Shown: positions 1-7,985, numbered from the stretch's first letter. The stretch is 21,594 nt of DNA from CAYLJO01 sp964383905 (GCA_964383905.1 CAYLJO010000105.1:1-21594), one strand, 5' to 3'. A program made the numbers and translations. Notes: a model not told the origin generated them from the sequence alone.

Positions 1-55
1 AGGCGAGTAGTCCGCCGAGAATCACTCCCGCCAAAAGAACAAGAACGTATCTCAT
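1..55 (-). CDS. Partial CDS, N-terminus of an exported or membrane protein
   Basis: Only the first 18 codons lie in the window; the gene runs off the left edge. The ATG at 53-55 is preceded by a strong Shine-Dalgarno sequence (GGGGAG, 5 nt spacing). The peptide starts MRYVLVLLAGVILGGLLA, a short basic start followed by an uninterrupted hydrophobic stretch, so it is a signal peptide or a first membrane segment. It begins 29 nt downstream of the lipoprotein gene ending at 85 and is probably co-transcribed with it. The function cannot be judged. Confidence 0.6.
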   Translation of the reverse strand, partial: MRYVLVLLAGVILGGLLA

Positions 56-84
56 TTCTGCTCCCCCTGCTCACGCATCACCGG

Positions 85-1032
85 CTAGGGCGTCGCAGAT
101 GCGGTCGGCGATGGCGACGCCGCCCCCGGCGAGGATGATGTCGTCGTGGTGGTCGTCGTCGTAGTCGTGGTGCCGCCCTGCGTATTGATGTTCTTCAACA
201 ACGCCCCGACGACGGCCGTGACCGCGGCCGTCACCGCCTGAACCTGCTGCCGCACCTGTTCCTCTGAGACTTTGTTGTATCCCGGCGGCACGTCAAAGAG
301 CGAGGGATCGACCTCCGTCTTGATGTCTCGCATCTCTTCGACGACCCTTAGCCCCTTGACGCCCTGAACGCTGCCGGTCACCTCCGAATTCAGCTCCGAG
401 CGCAGGGGAAGGCCCGTGTCTTTGTCAACGTAGACGTACGTCTCGGTCTTGACGTCGCCCGCCTGCGTCCCCGTCTGCGCCACGCCGACATAGCGATACT
501 TGTCCGCCGCGCGACCATTCACCTGTTCGTCGCCGACCCGCTCGTAGCCGCGCTGCTGGCTCAGGTAGGCCACGATCTGCCCCGGCGTCATCAGCTTGCC
601 CATTTGGAAACCGATATCCTCCGGCTTCAACTCGGCGTACTGCTTACGGTCGGGCGCGATAATATAATGCTTGTCCGCGTGGTCGAGATAAATGATCTGC
701 TCGCCGCTTGGAAGTTTGAACGCGAGGCGACGGTCCGCGCCGTTGCGCGCCACATCGACGGAGACTTGCGGGATGGCGACGGCCCTTTCGCCCCCGGTCG
801 TTTGGGCGGTCAGCACGAGCGTCGCGCCGTACTTTTCAGGCTCACGCGTATTGATGATCGGCCCGGCACCCGTCGTGGGACTGGCATTTACGTTCGCCAC
901 CCCCGCGTTTGCATTCGCGTTCGCGGCGTTGGTGTTCGCGGCCGGCTGTGGCTGGCACGCGACGCCGGCCGTCCCGAAGGCCAGGATCACTGCCAGATAA
1001 AAGTTTTTTTGCTTCGAGGCAAAGGTATACAT
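85..1032 (-). CDS. Probable lipoprotein, DUF4412/LolA-like fold, with poly-Thr C-terminal tail
   Basis: This 315-residue protein has an export signal (residues 1-25) ending in GVAC, a slightly atypical lipobox with candidate lipidated Cys26. An Asn/Ala-rich flexible linker follows (about 27-55). The central region (about 68-255) contains LPSGEQIIYLD, YVYVDKDTGLPLRSEL and DPSLFDVPPGY, a pattern seen in LolA-like/DUF4412 proteins, where a beta-sheet fold binds hydrophobic or unknown ligands. The C-terminus is low complexity: 11 consecutive Thr, then a Ser/Pro/Ala/Thr tail. The ATG at 1032 has a GGAGAG Shine-Dalgarno sequence. An envelope location is likely. The function is unknown; the family assignment is from motif recall. 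Confidence 0.75.
   Translation of the reverse strand: MYTFASKQKNFYLAVILAFGTAGVACQPQPAANTNAANANANAGVANVNASPTTGAGPIINTREPEKYGATLVLTAQTTGGERAVAIPQVSVDVARNGADRRLAFKLPSGEQIIYLDHADKHYIIAPDRKQYAELKPEDIGFQMGKLMTPGQIVAYLSQQRGYERVGDEQVNGRAADKYRYVGVAQTGTQAGDVKTETYVYVDKDTGLPLRSELNSEVTGSVQGVKGLRVVEEMRDIKTEVDPSLFDVPPGYNKVSEEQVRQQVQAVTAAVTAVVGALLKNINTQGGTTTTTTTTTTTSSSPGAASPSPTASATP
139..171 (-). repeat. Trinucleotide repeat encoding 11 consecutive Thr
   Basis: On the minus strand this is a run of ACN codons (mostly ACG and ACC, with ACT and ACA) within the 3' end of the lipoprotein gene, followed by TCN Ser codons. Mixed third bases make it an imperfect microsatellite, so protein-level selection for a Thr-rich tail is plausible. 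Length variation by slippage is also possible. Confidence 0.8.
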
Positions 1033-1194
1033 AGTGGCTCTCCCCGGTCAAACGGCAACAGTACGCCGATCTTGATAGAACTTTTATGGGTGAACAAAGC
1101 CCAAGCATAACACGCGCCGCGCAATGTGCGAAACAGTTTTCGAAAATCGGTTTTAGCCCCGGGTGGGGCGCAAGATCCTACCTTATGGATAAAG

Positions 1195-1226
1195 CAAAAG
1201 GGAAAGGATTTACCCTTTCCCTTTTG
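1195..1226 (-). terminator. Hairpin downstream of the ARPP-1 gene, probable terminator
   Basis: A perfect 13-bp stem (CAAAAGGGAAAGG against CCTTTCCCTTTTG) closes a 6-nt loop. It lies about 25 nt past the stop codon at 1251. On the minus transcript the stem's second arm ends in CCCUUUUG and is followed by CUUUAU, giving a moderately U-rich tail. It is also palindromic on the plus strand, but no plus-strand gene reads into it. Confidence 0.6.
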
Positions 1227-1250
1227 GCCTGCCTCTTTCTCAACTCGCAG

Positions 1251-2309
1251 CTATTTCTTAATGTAGTTTCGGTGAAGCCACGCCTCTTTCCCGGCCCGGT
1301 CGCGGGTCTCGAAGAGGATGTTTTTGGGTGTCTCGCGCGTCACCATTTTGACGCGCGCCGTGACATCCTTCTCCGACGCCTCGCCTTTTTCGGAATCGGC
1401 AATAAAAGCATTGACGGCGCTGACAGGGGCCGGCTCGAATTTGTTGTCGTCGTGGAGATCCGCGATCGCCTCAACCGCGCTTGCCTTCAGAAGTTTGGGC
1501 CAGAGTTTCTTGAAAAGCGCGCTCGAAGCATAAACATCCGCGCTGTTTACCTTGCCGTTAATCGCAAAGGCATAACCGATCACGTCATTTTTACCTTCAA
1601 CTATTCGGGACAGGGCTTTGACGTAAGCGTCTGCCGTCTCCTGTACCTTACTGTTTTCGAGGGTTAGCTGAAAGCTGGAAGCTGATTGCGCCGAAGCTAC
1701 GCTTCCCCCGAGATTGCTGCTCAACTTAACCTGCGCTTCGGCCACCTTGCTCCAAACTTCGCTTTGAGAATTTGCCCGTTTTGCCGCGAGCTTCAGGTCT
1801 TTTGTCGCCACAGTGGCAGTGGAGGCGTTGAATTGACTCGCCGCCTCGTTCCCCCGCTGGCTCCAGCGGCCGTGCTCCACACAGAACGCGGCGATCGGAA
1901 TCCTGCCCGATCTGGGTGGCACGATGAGGTCGACACCAAGCATCCTATCCTGCTGGCCGCCCTTCACGATGTCGCCCGACTGAACATAAACTTCTTCGTC
2001 CCGCGACACATTCTCGATGGCGAGTTCGTTAACGTCCCTCGTCTCATAAACAATGACCTTCTTACGCTCCATGGCCTCCTGCAGCGTCATGAATGTCTTG
2101 CCGCTAAGCTTGTCTTTCCCGTGAATCAGAAAAATCGCGAGGTTATTGTATGCGTAAGGCCCGGTGATTTTGTACTCCCCGGCCCCCGCGCCCTGCCCCT
2201 TCCCTGCAGAGGCTGCCTGCCGAACCTGTACCGCCGTACACATTGCCAGCGGAATTCCTAGAGCCAGCAAGACGACTCCAACAGACATTACCAGCATTTG
2301 CGTCTTCAT
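1251..2309 (-). CDS. Exported ARPP-1 family (DUF6569) protein
   Basis: This 352-residue protein has an N-terminal hydrophobic signal (residues 4-24) ending near LAMC, so it is secreted or membrane-anchored. The body matches the ARPP-1/DUF6569 domain. Diagnostic stretches are VYVQSGDIVKGGQQDRMLG, DLIVPPRSGRIPIAAFCVE followed by HGRW, and a C-terminal segment ending in KNILFETRDRAG. ARPP-1 proteins have no established biochemical role; the name comes from association with rhodanese and phosphatase domains. The ATG at 2309 has an excellent Shine-Dalgarno sequence (GGAGGAG, 6 nt spacing). An IS701-family element ends about 105 nt upstream, so its native promoter region may be disturbed. Confidence 0.8.
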   Translation of the reverse strand: MKTQMLVMSVGVVLLALGIPLAMCTAVQVRQAASAGKGQGAGAGEYKITGPYAYNNLAIFLIHGKDKLSGKTFMTLQEAMERKKVIVYETRDVNELAIENVSRDEEVYVQSGDIVKGGQQDRMLGVDLIVPPRSGRIPIAAFCVEHGRWSQRGNEAASQFNASTATVATKDLKLAAKRANSQSEVWSKVAEAQVKLSSNLGGSVASAQSASSFQLTLENSKVQETADAYVKALSRIVEGKNDVIGYAFAINGKVNSADVYASSALFKKLWPKLLKASAVEAIADLHDDNKFEPAPVSAVNAFIADSEKGEASEKDVTARVKMVTRETPKNILFETRDRAGKEAWLHRNYIKK

Positions 2310-2411
2310 GATTTACTCCTCCGAAAACAGCTCAAGAGCTGAGATTACCCTTCTGCTCTTTCCGTAGAACGAAGAGGCCGGAATTTTCTTGCAGGAAAGA
2401 GTCTAGAGAGT

Positions 2412-2415
2412 CTAG
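2412..2415. repeat. Target site duplication CTAG, left copy
   Basis: CTAG directly abuts the left inverted repeat; an identical CTAG abuts the right one at 3799-3802. Four-base YTAR duplications are typical of IS701-family insertion, and CTAG fits. Confidence 0.85.
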
Positions 2416-2432
2416 TATTACTCCGTTAGGTT
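2416..2432 (+). repeat. IS701-family left terminal inverted repeat
   Basis: TATTACTCCGTTAGGTT is the exact reverse complement of 3782-3798. The transposase stop codon (TAG, 2433-2435) follows immediately. Confidence 0.93.
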
Positions 2433-3750
2433 CTACGGACCGCGCGGGCAGCCTGTCATGATTTGTGAGCCGCAATGGCAACATATACCTGCCCACGTAC
2501 ACAACAACCATTGTATCTCTCGGCGCATTTGCGGCAGTGTCCAGTATGATCGCTTCCCACGTCGCACCTGTTCTAGCCGCAGGAAAGCATGGGCTAACAT
2601 GACCATTGTTATGTGGTGATGCCACCCTCGCCAGCTCCGCCCTTCGAAGTGATCAAGCCCCAACTCCTCTTTCAGCTGTTGGTAATCTTGCTCAATGCGC
2701 CACCGCCCATGAGCTATATCAACCAATCGCTTGAGGCTCAGATTCCGGGGCAGGTCGCAGAGAAAGTACTTCGTCGGCTGCGGCTCTCCCTCCGGCCATT
2801 GGATCAGTAACCAGACCTCTTTGCCCGGTGCCTCCCCTTCCACATACCCGTGCGCCGCTTGTACTCGACGAGCCAGGAATCTACTTCGCATCGGCCCACG
2901 ACTGCCTTGCCGCCAGGTCACGCTGCGAAACTTCTCCCGCTGCTCTTCGGCTACGGCACGCACGGTCACCGGCTTCTGCTCGCCATAGTCGTACTTACGA
3001 AATGGCCGCACGCCCCGTTGAGCAGTGCTCATGGCGGACGATCAAGGGTGGTTCTACCCATATCCTGACCTGGTTTGTTATACCCACCGCATATTGTAGG
3101 CCGCGCCTCTCCAATCCACGGCGGAAATCAGTTACGTCGCCATAGCCCGCATCAGCTAGGAGCACCCGCGGCGGCAAGCCCCAACTCAGTGCCAAGTCAA
3201 TGAGATCAAGTGCTAACTCCCACTTCTTTCGGAAAGAGATCTTATCCGGGACACCTACTTTGCGCCGCCGCTCCTGATCCTGAGCCCAGGCTGCTGGCAG
3301 GTAGAGCCGCCAAGCGATGGCAGAACTGCCCTGCACTCCTGCGGCATGTAAGCTGACCGCTACCTGGCAGTTAGCCCTCTTCCCCAGCGTTCCTGAGTAC
3401 TGCCTATGGACAGCCACTGAGTGAGTGCCCTGCTTGGGGAATCCTGTATCATCAATGACCCAGGTTGTGGGCGTGAAAGCTCGATTCAGCTTGAGCGCGA
3501 GCCTTCGCCAGAGTGGCTCCCACGGCCAAGGACTCTGGCTGATGAACTGCTGGAGGTTCTGCTCATTGCCATCGGGCAAGTGTGGAACCATCGCCCCGAC
3601 GCTCTTTCGCTCTCCGTCAAGTAACAATCCTCGGATGTATATCCCGCCCCAGTGACAACGCTCGCGACGACCGAGTGGGCTCAGCATCTTGAGGATAAAG
3701 CACTGTAGGCGCTCTCGACATTTCTTGATCTGTTTTTCGGTCACGCCCAA
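2433..3750 (-). pseudogene. IS701-family DDE transposase, frameshifted
   Basis: Two overlapping reading frames make one transposase of about 438 residues. The 5' part (3750-2995) holds the first catalytic Asp in VIDDTGFPKQG (residues 100-101) and the second in LLADAGYGD (residue 200). The 3' part (3032-2433) holds WRIEQDYQQLKEELGLDHFEG, which supplies the catalytic Glu, and the family-typical WRGWHHH. The downstream frame has a stop at 3042-3044 and the upstream frame stops at 2995, so the shift lies between these points. Passing from one frame to the other needs +1 (or -2). No clear slippery site is visible, so an indel is more likely than programmed recoding. The start is taken as TTG at 3750; no upstream in-frame ATG exists. 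Confidence 0.9.
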
Positions 3751-3781
3751 AATATGAGACGTACCGATTTCATGTGTAACT

Positions 3782-3798
3782 AACCTAACGGAGTAATA
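3782..3798 (-). repeat. IS701-family right terminal inverted repeat
   Basis: AACCTAACGGAGTAATA is the exact reverse complement of the left repeat at 2416-2432. The transposase start lies about 30 nt inside it. Confidence 0.93.
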
Positions 3799-3802
3799 CT
3801 AG
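3799..3802. repeat. Target site duplication CTAG, right copy
   Basis: This copy is identical to CTAG at 2412-2415. Removing the element and one copy restores a continuous run of AGAGTCTAG units. Confidence 0.85.
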
Positions 3803-3869
3803 AGAGTCTGGAGTCTGGGGAGTCAAAAGGACTTCAGACTGCAGACTCTCTAGACTCCAGACTCTTAAG
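3799..3869. repeat. Intergenic palindrome of AGAGTCT units, interrupted by the IS
   Basis: The right arm (about 3835-3867) is built from AGACTCT/AGACTCC units. It is the approximate reverse complement of the left arm (AGTCTGGAGTCTGGGGAGTC, 3805-3824), with loop AAAA around 3825-3828. The left arm continues on the far side of the IS at about 2397-2415 (AGAGTCTAGAGAGTCTAG). Together the pre-insertion element was an imperfect palindrome of about 85 bp. It starts 2 nt after the tdk stop, so it probably also served as its terminator. Confidence 0.75.
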
Positions 3870-3870
3870 G

Positions 3871-4521
3871 TTAGTCTGCTGCTTCCGTTATATAGGATGT
3901 AGGTTTATCGGCGTGTGGGACGAAGCAGCGACGGCAGCGCGCTTCATACATATCGGCAGCGCCGACCGCGACGCGCTCTTCGGATTCAAAGATGCGTTGT
4001 GAATAGTTGGCGGGTTGACCGCAGCACACGCAGATGGCGTGTGTCTTAGTAATGTACTCGGCGATGGCGAGCAGTTGCGGCATCGGCTCGAATGGTTTGC
4101 CCGTGTAATCCTGATCCAGTCCGGCGATGATGACGCGCAAGCCGCGCTGCGCTAGTTGGTTCGCCACCTCGACGAGCCCGCTGTCGAAAAACTGGCCCTC
4201 ATCAATACCGACGACTTCCGTCCCCGGTTCTACTTCCGAGAGCAATTCGGCAGCCGTTCGGACGGTTGATGATTCATGACGCATCTCGGAGTGCGAGACG
4301 ATATGGTCCTGTGAGTAGCGCAGGTCGATGGCCGGTTTGAAGACCTGGATCTTCTGGCGCGCGATCTTGGCGCGGCGCAGGCGGCGTATCAGTTCTTCGG
4401 ATTTGCCGGAAAACATCGAGCCCGCGATCACTTCGATCCAGCCCATCGAGGCACGCAGGCTCAAGTGTTCGTCCGTGCCTTGTGCGGTGAGTTCTTCGTG
4501 CTCAACGGATTTCAACATCAT
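3871..4521 (-). CDS. tdk: Thymidine kinase, type II
   Basis: Thymidine kinase phosphorylates thymidine to dTMP in the salvage pathway. From the ATG at 4521 it has 216 residues. The P-loop GSMFSGKS lies at 34-41, a DEGQFF motif with the catalytic Glu at 108, and the zinc site is two CxxC pairs at 164/167 and 196/199. The lasso region ends GAADMYEARCRRC. The start is uncertain: TTG at 4536 would add 5 residues, while ATG at 4446 (MGWIEVI) would begin right at the conserved core. None has a convincing Shine-Dalgarno sequence. It follows the yjjX-like gene by about 21 nt, so the two probably form a nucleotide-pool operon. Confidence 0.95.
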   Translation of the reverse strand: MMLKSVEHEELTAQGTDEHLSLRASMGWIEVIAGSMFSGKSEELIRRLRRAKIARQKIQVFKPAIDLRYSQDHIVSHSEMRHESSTVRTAAELLSEVEPGTEVVGIDEGQFFDSGLVEVANQLAQRGLRVIIAGLDQDYTGKPFEPMPQLLAIAEYITKTHAICVCCGQPANYSQRIFESEERVAVGAADMYEARCRRCFVPHADKPTSYITEAAD

Positions 4522-4542
4522 AGGAGCTACCAACAAATGGGA

Positions 4543-5109
4543 TTAGGAGTATAGCCCCTTGTTATAGAACGGCGCAAAGGCGGCGATGAGCGCCGCTTCA
4601 AAACTCATCGATCGTGTCAATAAATTGCGCGACAAAACGCCCCACGCCCCCTGGCGGCTTCGTACATCATACCCGCCCGCGACTTCGTCAATGACCACGC
4701 CCAGCTCCCGCTTGCCGCCAACCACGCGCTCCAGGATTTGCGGGGGGACGGTGACGGATGGGCTCGCACCGAAATACCCACGTTCGCCGTCCGTCGCGTA
4801 GGCCCAGCCGCGCAAGAACGTGTGCCACTCGTCATCCACGTAGATGGAATGGAACCCTCCTTCAAGGCCAACATAAAGATCCGCATTCGCCTTTTCGTTC
4901 GCCAGCAGGTCGCGCACCGCGAGGGCTCTTTCGCGCGCGCCATGCATCAGCTCACAGTCGGTCAATGGCATGGCAGGCGCGTTCATGGCGACGGGCCGCG
5001 CGAGTATATCCGCTTCACTCCACGACCTATCAATCGTAGCGACGCGCACGAGACTGGCACGAACGGCCATGATCTTCGCCGCGCGGTCGGAACCGAGTGC
5101 AATCTTCAT
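4543..5109 (-). CDS. yjjX: Non-canonical purine NTP phosphatase, YjjX/DUF84 family
   Basis: Members hydrolyse ITP and XTP (inosine/xanthosine triphosphatases) and so keep deaminated purines out of nucleic acids. The 188-residue product begins MKIALGSDRAAKIMAV, a variant of the family's GSTNPVKxxAV. It contains VGLEGGF, a central FGASPSVTVPPQI, and the C-terminal RQGAWGVLSRNLLTR and APFYN motifs. The ATG at 5109 matches the family N-terminus; a GTG at 5118 would add three residues. The adjacent tdk gene suits a role in nucleotide metabolism. Specificity within DUF84 is not proven by sequence. Confidence 0.85.
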   Translation of the reverse strand: MKIALGSDRAAKIMAVRASLVRVATIDRSWSEADILARPVAMNAPAMPLTDCELMHGARERALAVRDLLANEKANADLYVGLEGGFHSIYVDDEWHTFLRGWAYATDGERGYFGASPSVTVPPQILERVVGGKRELGVVIDEVAGGYDVRSRQGAWGVLSRNLLTRSMSFEAALIAAFAPFYNKGLYS

Positions 5110-5270
5110 ATGTGGCACAGGTGGTTCGACTGGCTCGAATGCCTTTGAGATTTGCCGAAGCTCAGCAGTTAGTGGAACACCTCTGAGGATAACAGAGTGT
5201 GATCACGCGTCAAAGAGCGGGTGAGGTAGGTTTGCTCCGGCGAGACCTGATTTTGCGCAAGGAGTCCCGC

Positions 5271-5299
5271 TTGACATTCCCGGTGCCAGTTGCTGTAAT
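5271..5299 (+). promoter_or_regulatory. Sigma70-type promoter for the LeuA-like gene
   Basis: A perfect -35 TTGACA (5271-5276), a 17-nt spacer and -10 TGTAAT (5294-5299, 5 of 6 matches). Transcription would start near 5306, leaving a leader of about 54 nt before the GTG at 5360. It lies in the divergent gap between this gene and yjjX. Confidence 0.65.
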
Positions 5300-5359
5300 C
5301 CACTTTCTTCCCGTAACTGTTTATTTGCGCAGATTTTTGAAGCCACGAGAGGTGTCAGA

Positions 5360-6574
5360 GTGCCTGCCGAAGAGCTCATCTACGATTGGAACAGAGCCAA
5401 GTCACGCGCCCCTGCGCCCAATCGCCATATCGGTTTCGACGATGAAACTTTGCGCGACGGCCTGCAGTCGCCATCGGTTCGCGACCCGCCGATCGAGAAA
5501 AAGCTGGAACTGCTGCACCTGATGGATGCGCTCGGCATCGACACCGTCGACATAGGCCTGCCCGGCGCTGGCGGCACACACGCGGCGGGAGTAGAGCGCC
5601 TGGCGCGCGAGATCGCCGACAAAAAACTGAAGATCCGCCCCAACTGCGCCGCGCGCACGCACATCGCCGATATCAAGCCGATTGTCGAAATCTCGCAACG
5701 CGTCGGGATACCCATTGAAGCCTGTACCTTTATCGGCTCATCCCCGGTGCGCTTTTACGCAGAAGACTGGACGCTCGACAAGCTCTTGAAACTCACGGAA
5801 GACGCCGTCACTTTCGCCGTCAAAGAGGGCGTTCCCGTGATGTATGTCACGGAAGACACAACGCGCGCCGACCCGGAGACCATTCGCGCCCTCTACTCGA
5901 TGGCTATCGGTTGTGGGGCGCGCGCCGTGTGCGTCTGCGACACGGTCGGGCATTCGACGCCGGACGGGGCGCGCGCCGTCGTCAGCTTCGTCAAAAGCGT
6001 TATCGAGGAGCAGGGCGAAGCAGTGCGGCTCGACTGGCACGGCCACCAGGATCGCGGGCTCGGCGTCATCAACTCCATCGCGGCGATTGAGGGAGGCGCG
6101 GACGAAGTGCACGGCTCGGCGCTGGGCATCGGCGAGCGCGTCGGCAACACGCCGATGGACCAGCTACTTGTCAACCTTAAATTAATGGGCTGGATTGACA
6201 ACGACCTCTCGCGCCTGCGCGAGTACTGCGAGACGGCCGCCTCGTCTTGCGGCTGGGCTATTCCTTACAACTATCCGGTCTTCGGCCGTGACGCTTTTCG
6301 CACGGCGACGGGGGTGCACGCCGCGGCCGTGATCAAGAGTTACAAGAAGGGGGACGCGGGGCTGGCCGACCTGGTCTACTCGGGCGTGCCGGCGGGGCTC
6401 TTCGGGATGCGGCAAGTAATCGAGATCGGCCCAATGAGCGGCAAATCAAATATCGTCTTCTGGCTGGAAACGCGCGGCATCGAAGCCAGCGAGGAGCGGG
6501 TCACACGCATTTACGAGCGCGCCAAGAAATCACCGTCCGTGCTTGAAGAAGATGAAGTAATGCAGTTGGTCTAA
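5360..6574 (+). CDS. LeuA-like synthase (isopropylmalate/homocitrate synthase family)
   Basis: This 404-residue HMGL-like TIM-barrel enzyme would condense acetyl-CoA with a 2-oxo acid. Visible features: FDDETLRDG (residues 26-34) with catalytic Arg32 and metal ligand Asp, HGHQD with metal ligands His227 and His229, and the conserved HGSALGIGERVGNTPMDQLL segment after it. The post-barrel subdomain contains IGPMSGKSN. The C-terminal leucine-binding regulatory domain of full LeuA (about 510 residues or more) is absent. So it could be a LeuA2-type, citramalate, homocitrate or uncharacterised synthase; no Leu-pathway neighbours are present to decide. The GTG start has GAGAGG upstream and a good promoter at 5271-5299. 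Confidence 0.85.
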   Translation: MPAEELIYDWNRAKSRAPAPNRHIGFDDETLRDGLQSPSVRDPPIEKKLELLHLMDALGIDTVDIGLPGAGGTHAAGVERLAREIADKKLKIRPNCAARTHIADIKPIVEISQRVGIPIEACTFIGSSPVRFYAEDWTLDKLLKLTEDAVTFAVKEGVPVMYVTEDTTRADPETIRALYSMAIGCGARAVCVCDTVGHSTPDGARAVVSFVKSVIEEQGEAVRLDWHGHQDRGLGVINSIAAIEGGADEVHGSALGIGERVGNTPMDQLLVNLKLMGWIDNDLSRLREYCETAASSCGWAIPYNYPVFGRDAFRTATGVHAAAVIKSYKKGDAGLADLVYSGVPAGLFGMRQVIEIGPMSGKSNIVFWLETRGIEASEERVTRIYERAKKSPSVLEEDEVMQLV

Positions 6575-6606
6575 AGGTAAATCATCAGTGCTAAGGGGCG
6601 TAAGTC

Positions 6607-6640
6607 GTAAATAACAGAAGACGTGAGGTCTTCTATTTAC
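6607..6640. repeat. Intergenic palindrome between LeuA-like and M20 genes
   Basis: The inner stem AGAAGAC (6616-6622) pairs with GTCTTCT (6628-6634) around the loop GTGAG. An outer stem GTAAAT (6607-6612) pairs with ATTTAC (6635-6640), with AAC bulged. ATTTAC recurs just downstream (6651-6654 region, CGATTTAC). It may be a terminator or a dispersed repeat. A GTG in its loop could be mistaken for the M20 start codon. Confidence 0.6.
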
Positions 6641-6673
6641 AATTCGCGATTTACTGCCGACGATTCACATTTT

Positions 6674-7900
6674 ATGGCTAGCCCTCCGGTTGCCCTCGCG
6701 CCAGACAGAACAGTGCAGGGACTCCTCGCGTCGGCGCGAGTGCGCCGCGCTCTCCAATTCTTTGAGTCACGTGCCGCTGAGATTACCGAGGAACAGATTG
6801 CGATCTGCACGGTCCCCGCACCGCCTTTTGGCGAGCAGCGGCGGGCCGCATACCTCTGCGAAAAGTTTCGTGAATACGGGCTGAGCGAAGCCGGTCTTGA
6901 TGAGGAGGGCAATTGCGTCGCTTTACGCGCGGGGCACTCTCGCTCTCCGCTGCTCGTCGTGAGCGCGCATCTTGATACCGTCTTTCCGGCGGGGACGGAT
7001 TTCAGCGTGCGCCGCGAGCAAGGCAAGTTGCTTGCCCCGGGCATCGCCGACGACGGGTGTGGGTTGGTGGCGCTCATCGCGCTGCTGCGCGCGTTGGAAG
7101 ATTACGCAATCGAGACCGAAGGCTCGATTCTTTTCGTCGGCACGGTGGGTGAGGAGGGCGAAGGCAATTTGCGCGGCGCGCGTTATCTATTAACGCGCGG
7201 GCCGTGGTCAAACAAGATCGATGCTTTCATCAGCTTTGACGGCCCCGGCGTCGACCGCATCACTCACGCGGCACTCGGTTCGCGCCGCTACCGGCTACGT
7301 TTGCGCGGCGCCGGCGGGCATTCATGGGGAGATTTCGGGGCAGCAAATCCTATCCACGCGTTGGGGCGCGCCGTTGCGCGGCTCGCTTCTTATCCGGCCC
7401 CGGCCGACCCACGCACGACCTTTAACGTCGGTCGCATCGAAGGTGGGGCGGGTATCAACGTCATTCCGCGCGAAGCGATGATGGATGTCGACCTGCGTTC
7501 AGCATCCGCCGAGGAGCTCCGGCGGCTGGACGCCTTTTTTCGCCGTGCCGCGCGCGAAGCATGCGATGATGAAAATTCGGCGCGCCGCAAGGGAGACCCG
7601 CCGCTCGAGCTTGACCTTCAGTTGATTGGCGACCGGCCGAGCGGCGAGACCTCGCCGGATTCGGTAATCGTGCGCATCGCCGAAGAAGCGACACGCGCTT
7701 GCGGTTACAAGACACGCCTCGACCGCTCCTCGACCGACGCAAACATCCCTATCTCGATGGGCCTTCCGGCGATCACACTCGGCGCCGGCGGCACTTCCGG
7801 CCACTCGCATACGCTGAGCGAATGGTTTGATCCTCGCGGGCGCGACGTCGGGCTCAAACGCGCTTTGCTTGTCACCCTCGGCATCGTCGGCCTGAGATAA
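6674..7900 (+). CDS. M20 family metallopeptidase
   Basis: Dizinc hydrolase of the M20 family (PepT, ArgE, DapE and CPG2 relatives), probably a cytoplasmic peptidase or deacylase. From the ATG at 6674 it has 408 residues. Metal-site motifs are SAHLDTVFP (His99, catalytic Asp101), GIADDGCG (bridging Asp near 126-127), VGEEGEG (catalytic Glu160, ligand Glu161) and C-terminal GHSHTLSEW with the last His ligand. The dimerisation (lid) domain begins around LRLRGAGGHSWGDFG. An upstream GTG at 6623 would add 17 residues, but these are encoded by a palindromic repeat, so the ATG is preferred although no clear Shine-Dalgarno sequence is seen. The exact substrate is not inferable. Confidence 0.88.
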   Translation: MASPPVALAPDRTVQGLLASARVRRALQFFESRAAEITEEQIAICTVPAPPFGEQRRAAYLCEKFREYGLSEAGLDEEGNCVALRAGHSRSPLLVVSAHLDTVFPAGTDFSVRREQGKLLAPGIADDGCGLVALIALLRALEDYAIETEGSILFVGTVGEEGEGNLRGARYLLTRGPWSNKIDAFISFDGPGVDRITHAALGSRRYRLRLRGAGGHSWGDFGAANPIHALGRAVARLASYPAPADPRTTFNVGRIEGGAGINVIPREAMMDVDLRSASAEELRRLDAFFRRAAREACDDENSARRKGDPPLELDLQLIGDRPSGETSPDSVIVRIAEEATRACGYKTRLDRSSTDANIPISMGLPAITLGAGGTSGHSHTLSEWFDPRGRDVGLKRALLVTLGIVGLR

Positions 7901-7902
7901 AG

Positions 7903-7973
7903 GTAGGAGTAAAAAGGTAAAAGTAGGAAGGCGGCAATCCTCTTCGCTTTTACCTTTTTACTTTGCCTTCTAA
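7903..7973. repeat. Intergenic palindrome and probable bidirectional terminator
   Basis: A perfect 15-bp core, GTAAAAAGGTAAAAG (7909-7923), is complementary to 7947-7961, with partial pairing outside (GGTAGG... / ...GCCTTC). It fills the 85-nt gap between the convergent M20 and GT9 genes, where it would act on both transcripts. The outer arm matches the palindrome at 12045-12121 (shared AAGGCAAA-GTAAAAAGG-type sequence), so it is one copy of a dispersed family. Confidence 0.75.
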
Positions 7974-7985
7974 GGGATCGGGTAT

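Larger units (their letters stand above)
2416..3798 (-). mobile_element. IS701-family insertion sequence, complete ends
   Basis: The element is 1383 bp long and bounded by 17-bp perfect terminal inverted repeats (TATTACTCCGTTAGGTT, 2416-2432 and 3782-3798), flanked by CTAG duplications. It carries one transposase gene on the minus strand, broken into two frames. It is inserted within an intergenic palindrome between tdk and the ARPP-1 gene. Perfect ends and an intact duplication suggest recent insertion. The frameshift means it is probably non-autonomous unless it is mobilised in trans, the shift is recoded, or the shift is a sequencing error. Confidence 0.93.

Noticed and set aside
604..1110. 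Long plus-strand open frame opposite the lipoprotein gene
   Set aside because: It is antisense to a well-supported gene with signal peptide and ribosome site, and its predicted protein resembles no known family.
1156..1169. Small hairpin GCCCC-GGGT-GGGGC as a terminator
   Set aside because: The stem is only 5 bp and a much stronger hairpin at 1195-1226 already ends the upstream gene.
1086..1667. Plus-strand frame spanning the gap and the 3' part of the ARPP-1 gene
   Set aside because: Most of it is antisense to ARPP-1, it runs through the terminator hairpin, and it has no credible ribosome site or family motif.
6623..6673. GTG start at 6623 for the M20 peptidase
   Set aside because: The added 17 residues are encoded by a palindromic intergenic repeat and are not part of the M20 fold.
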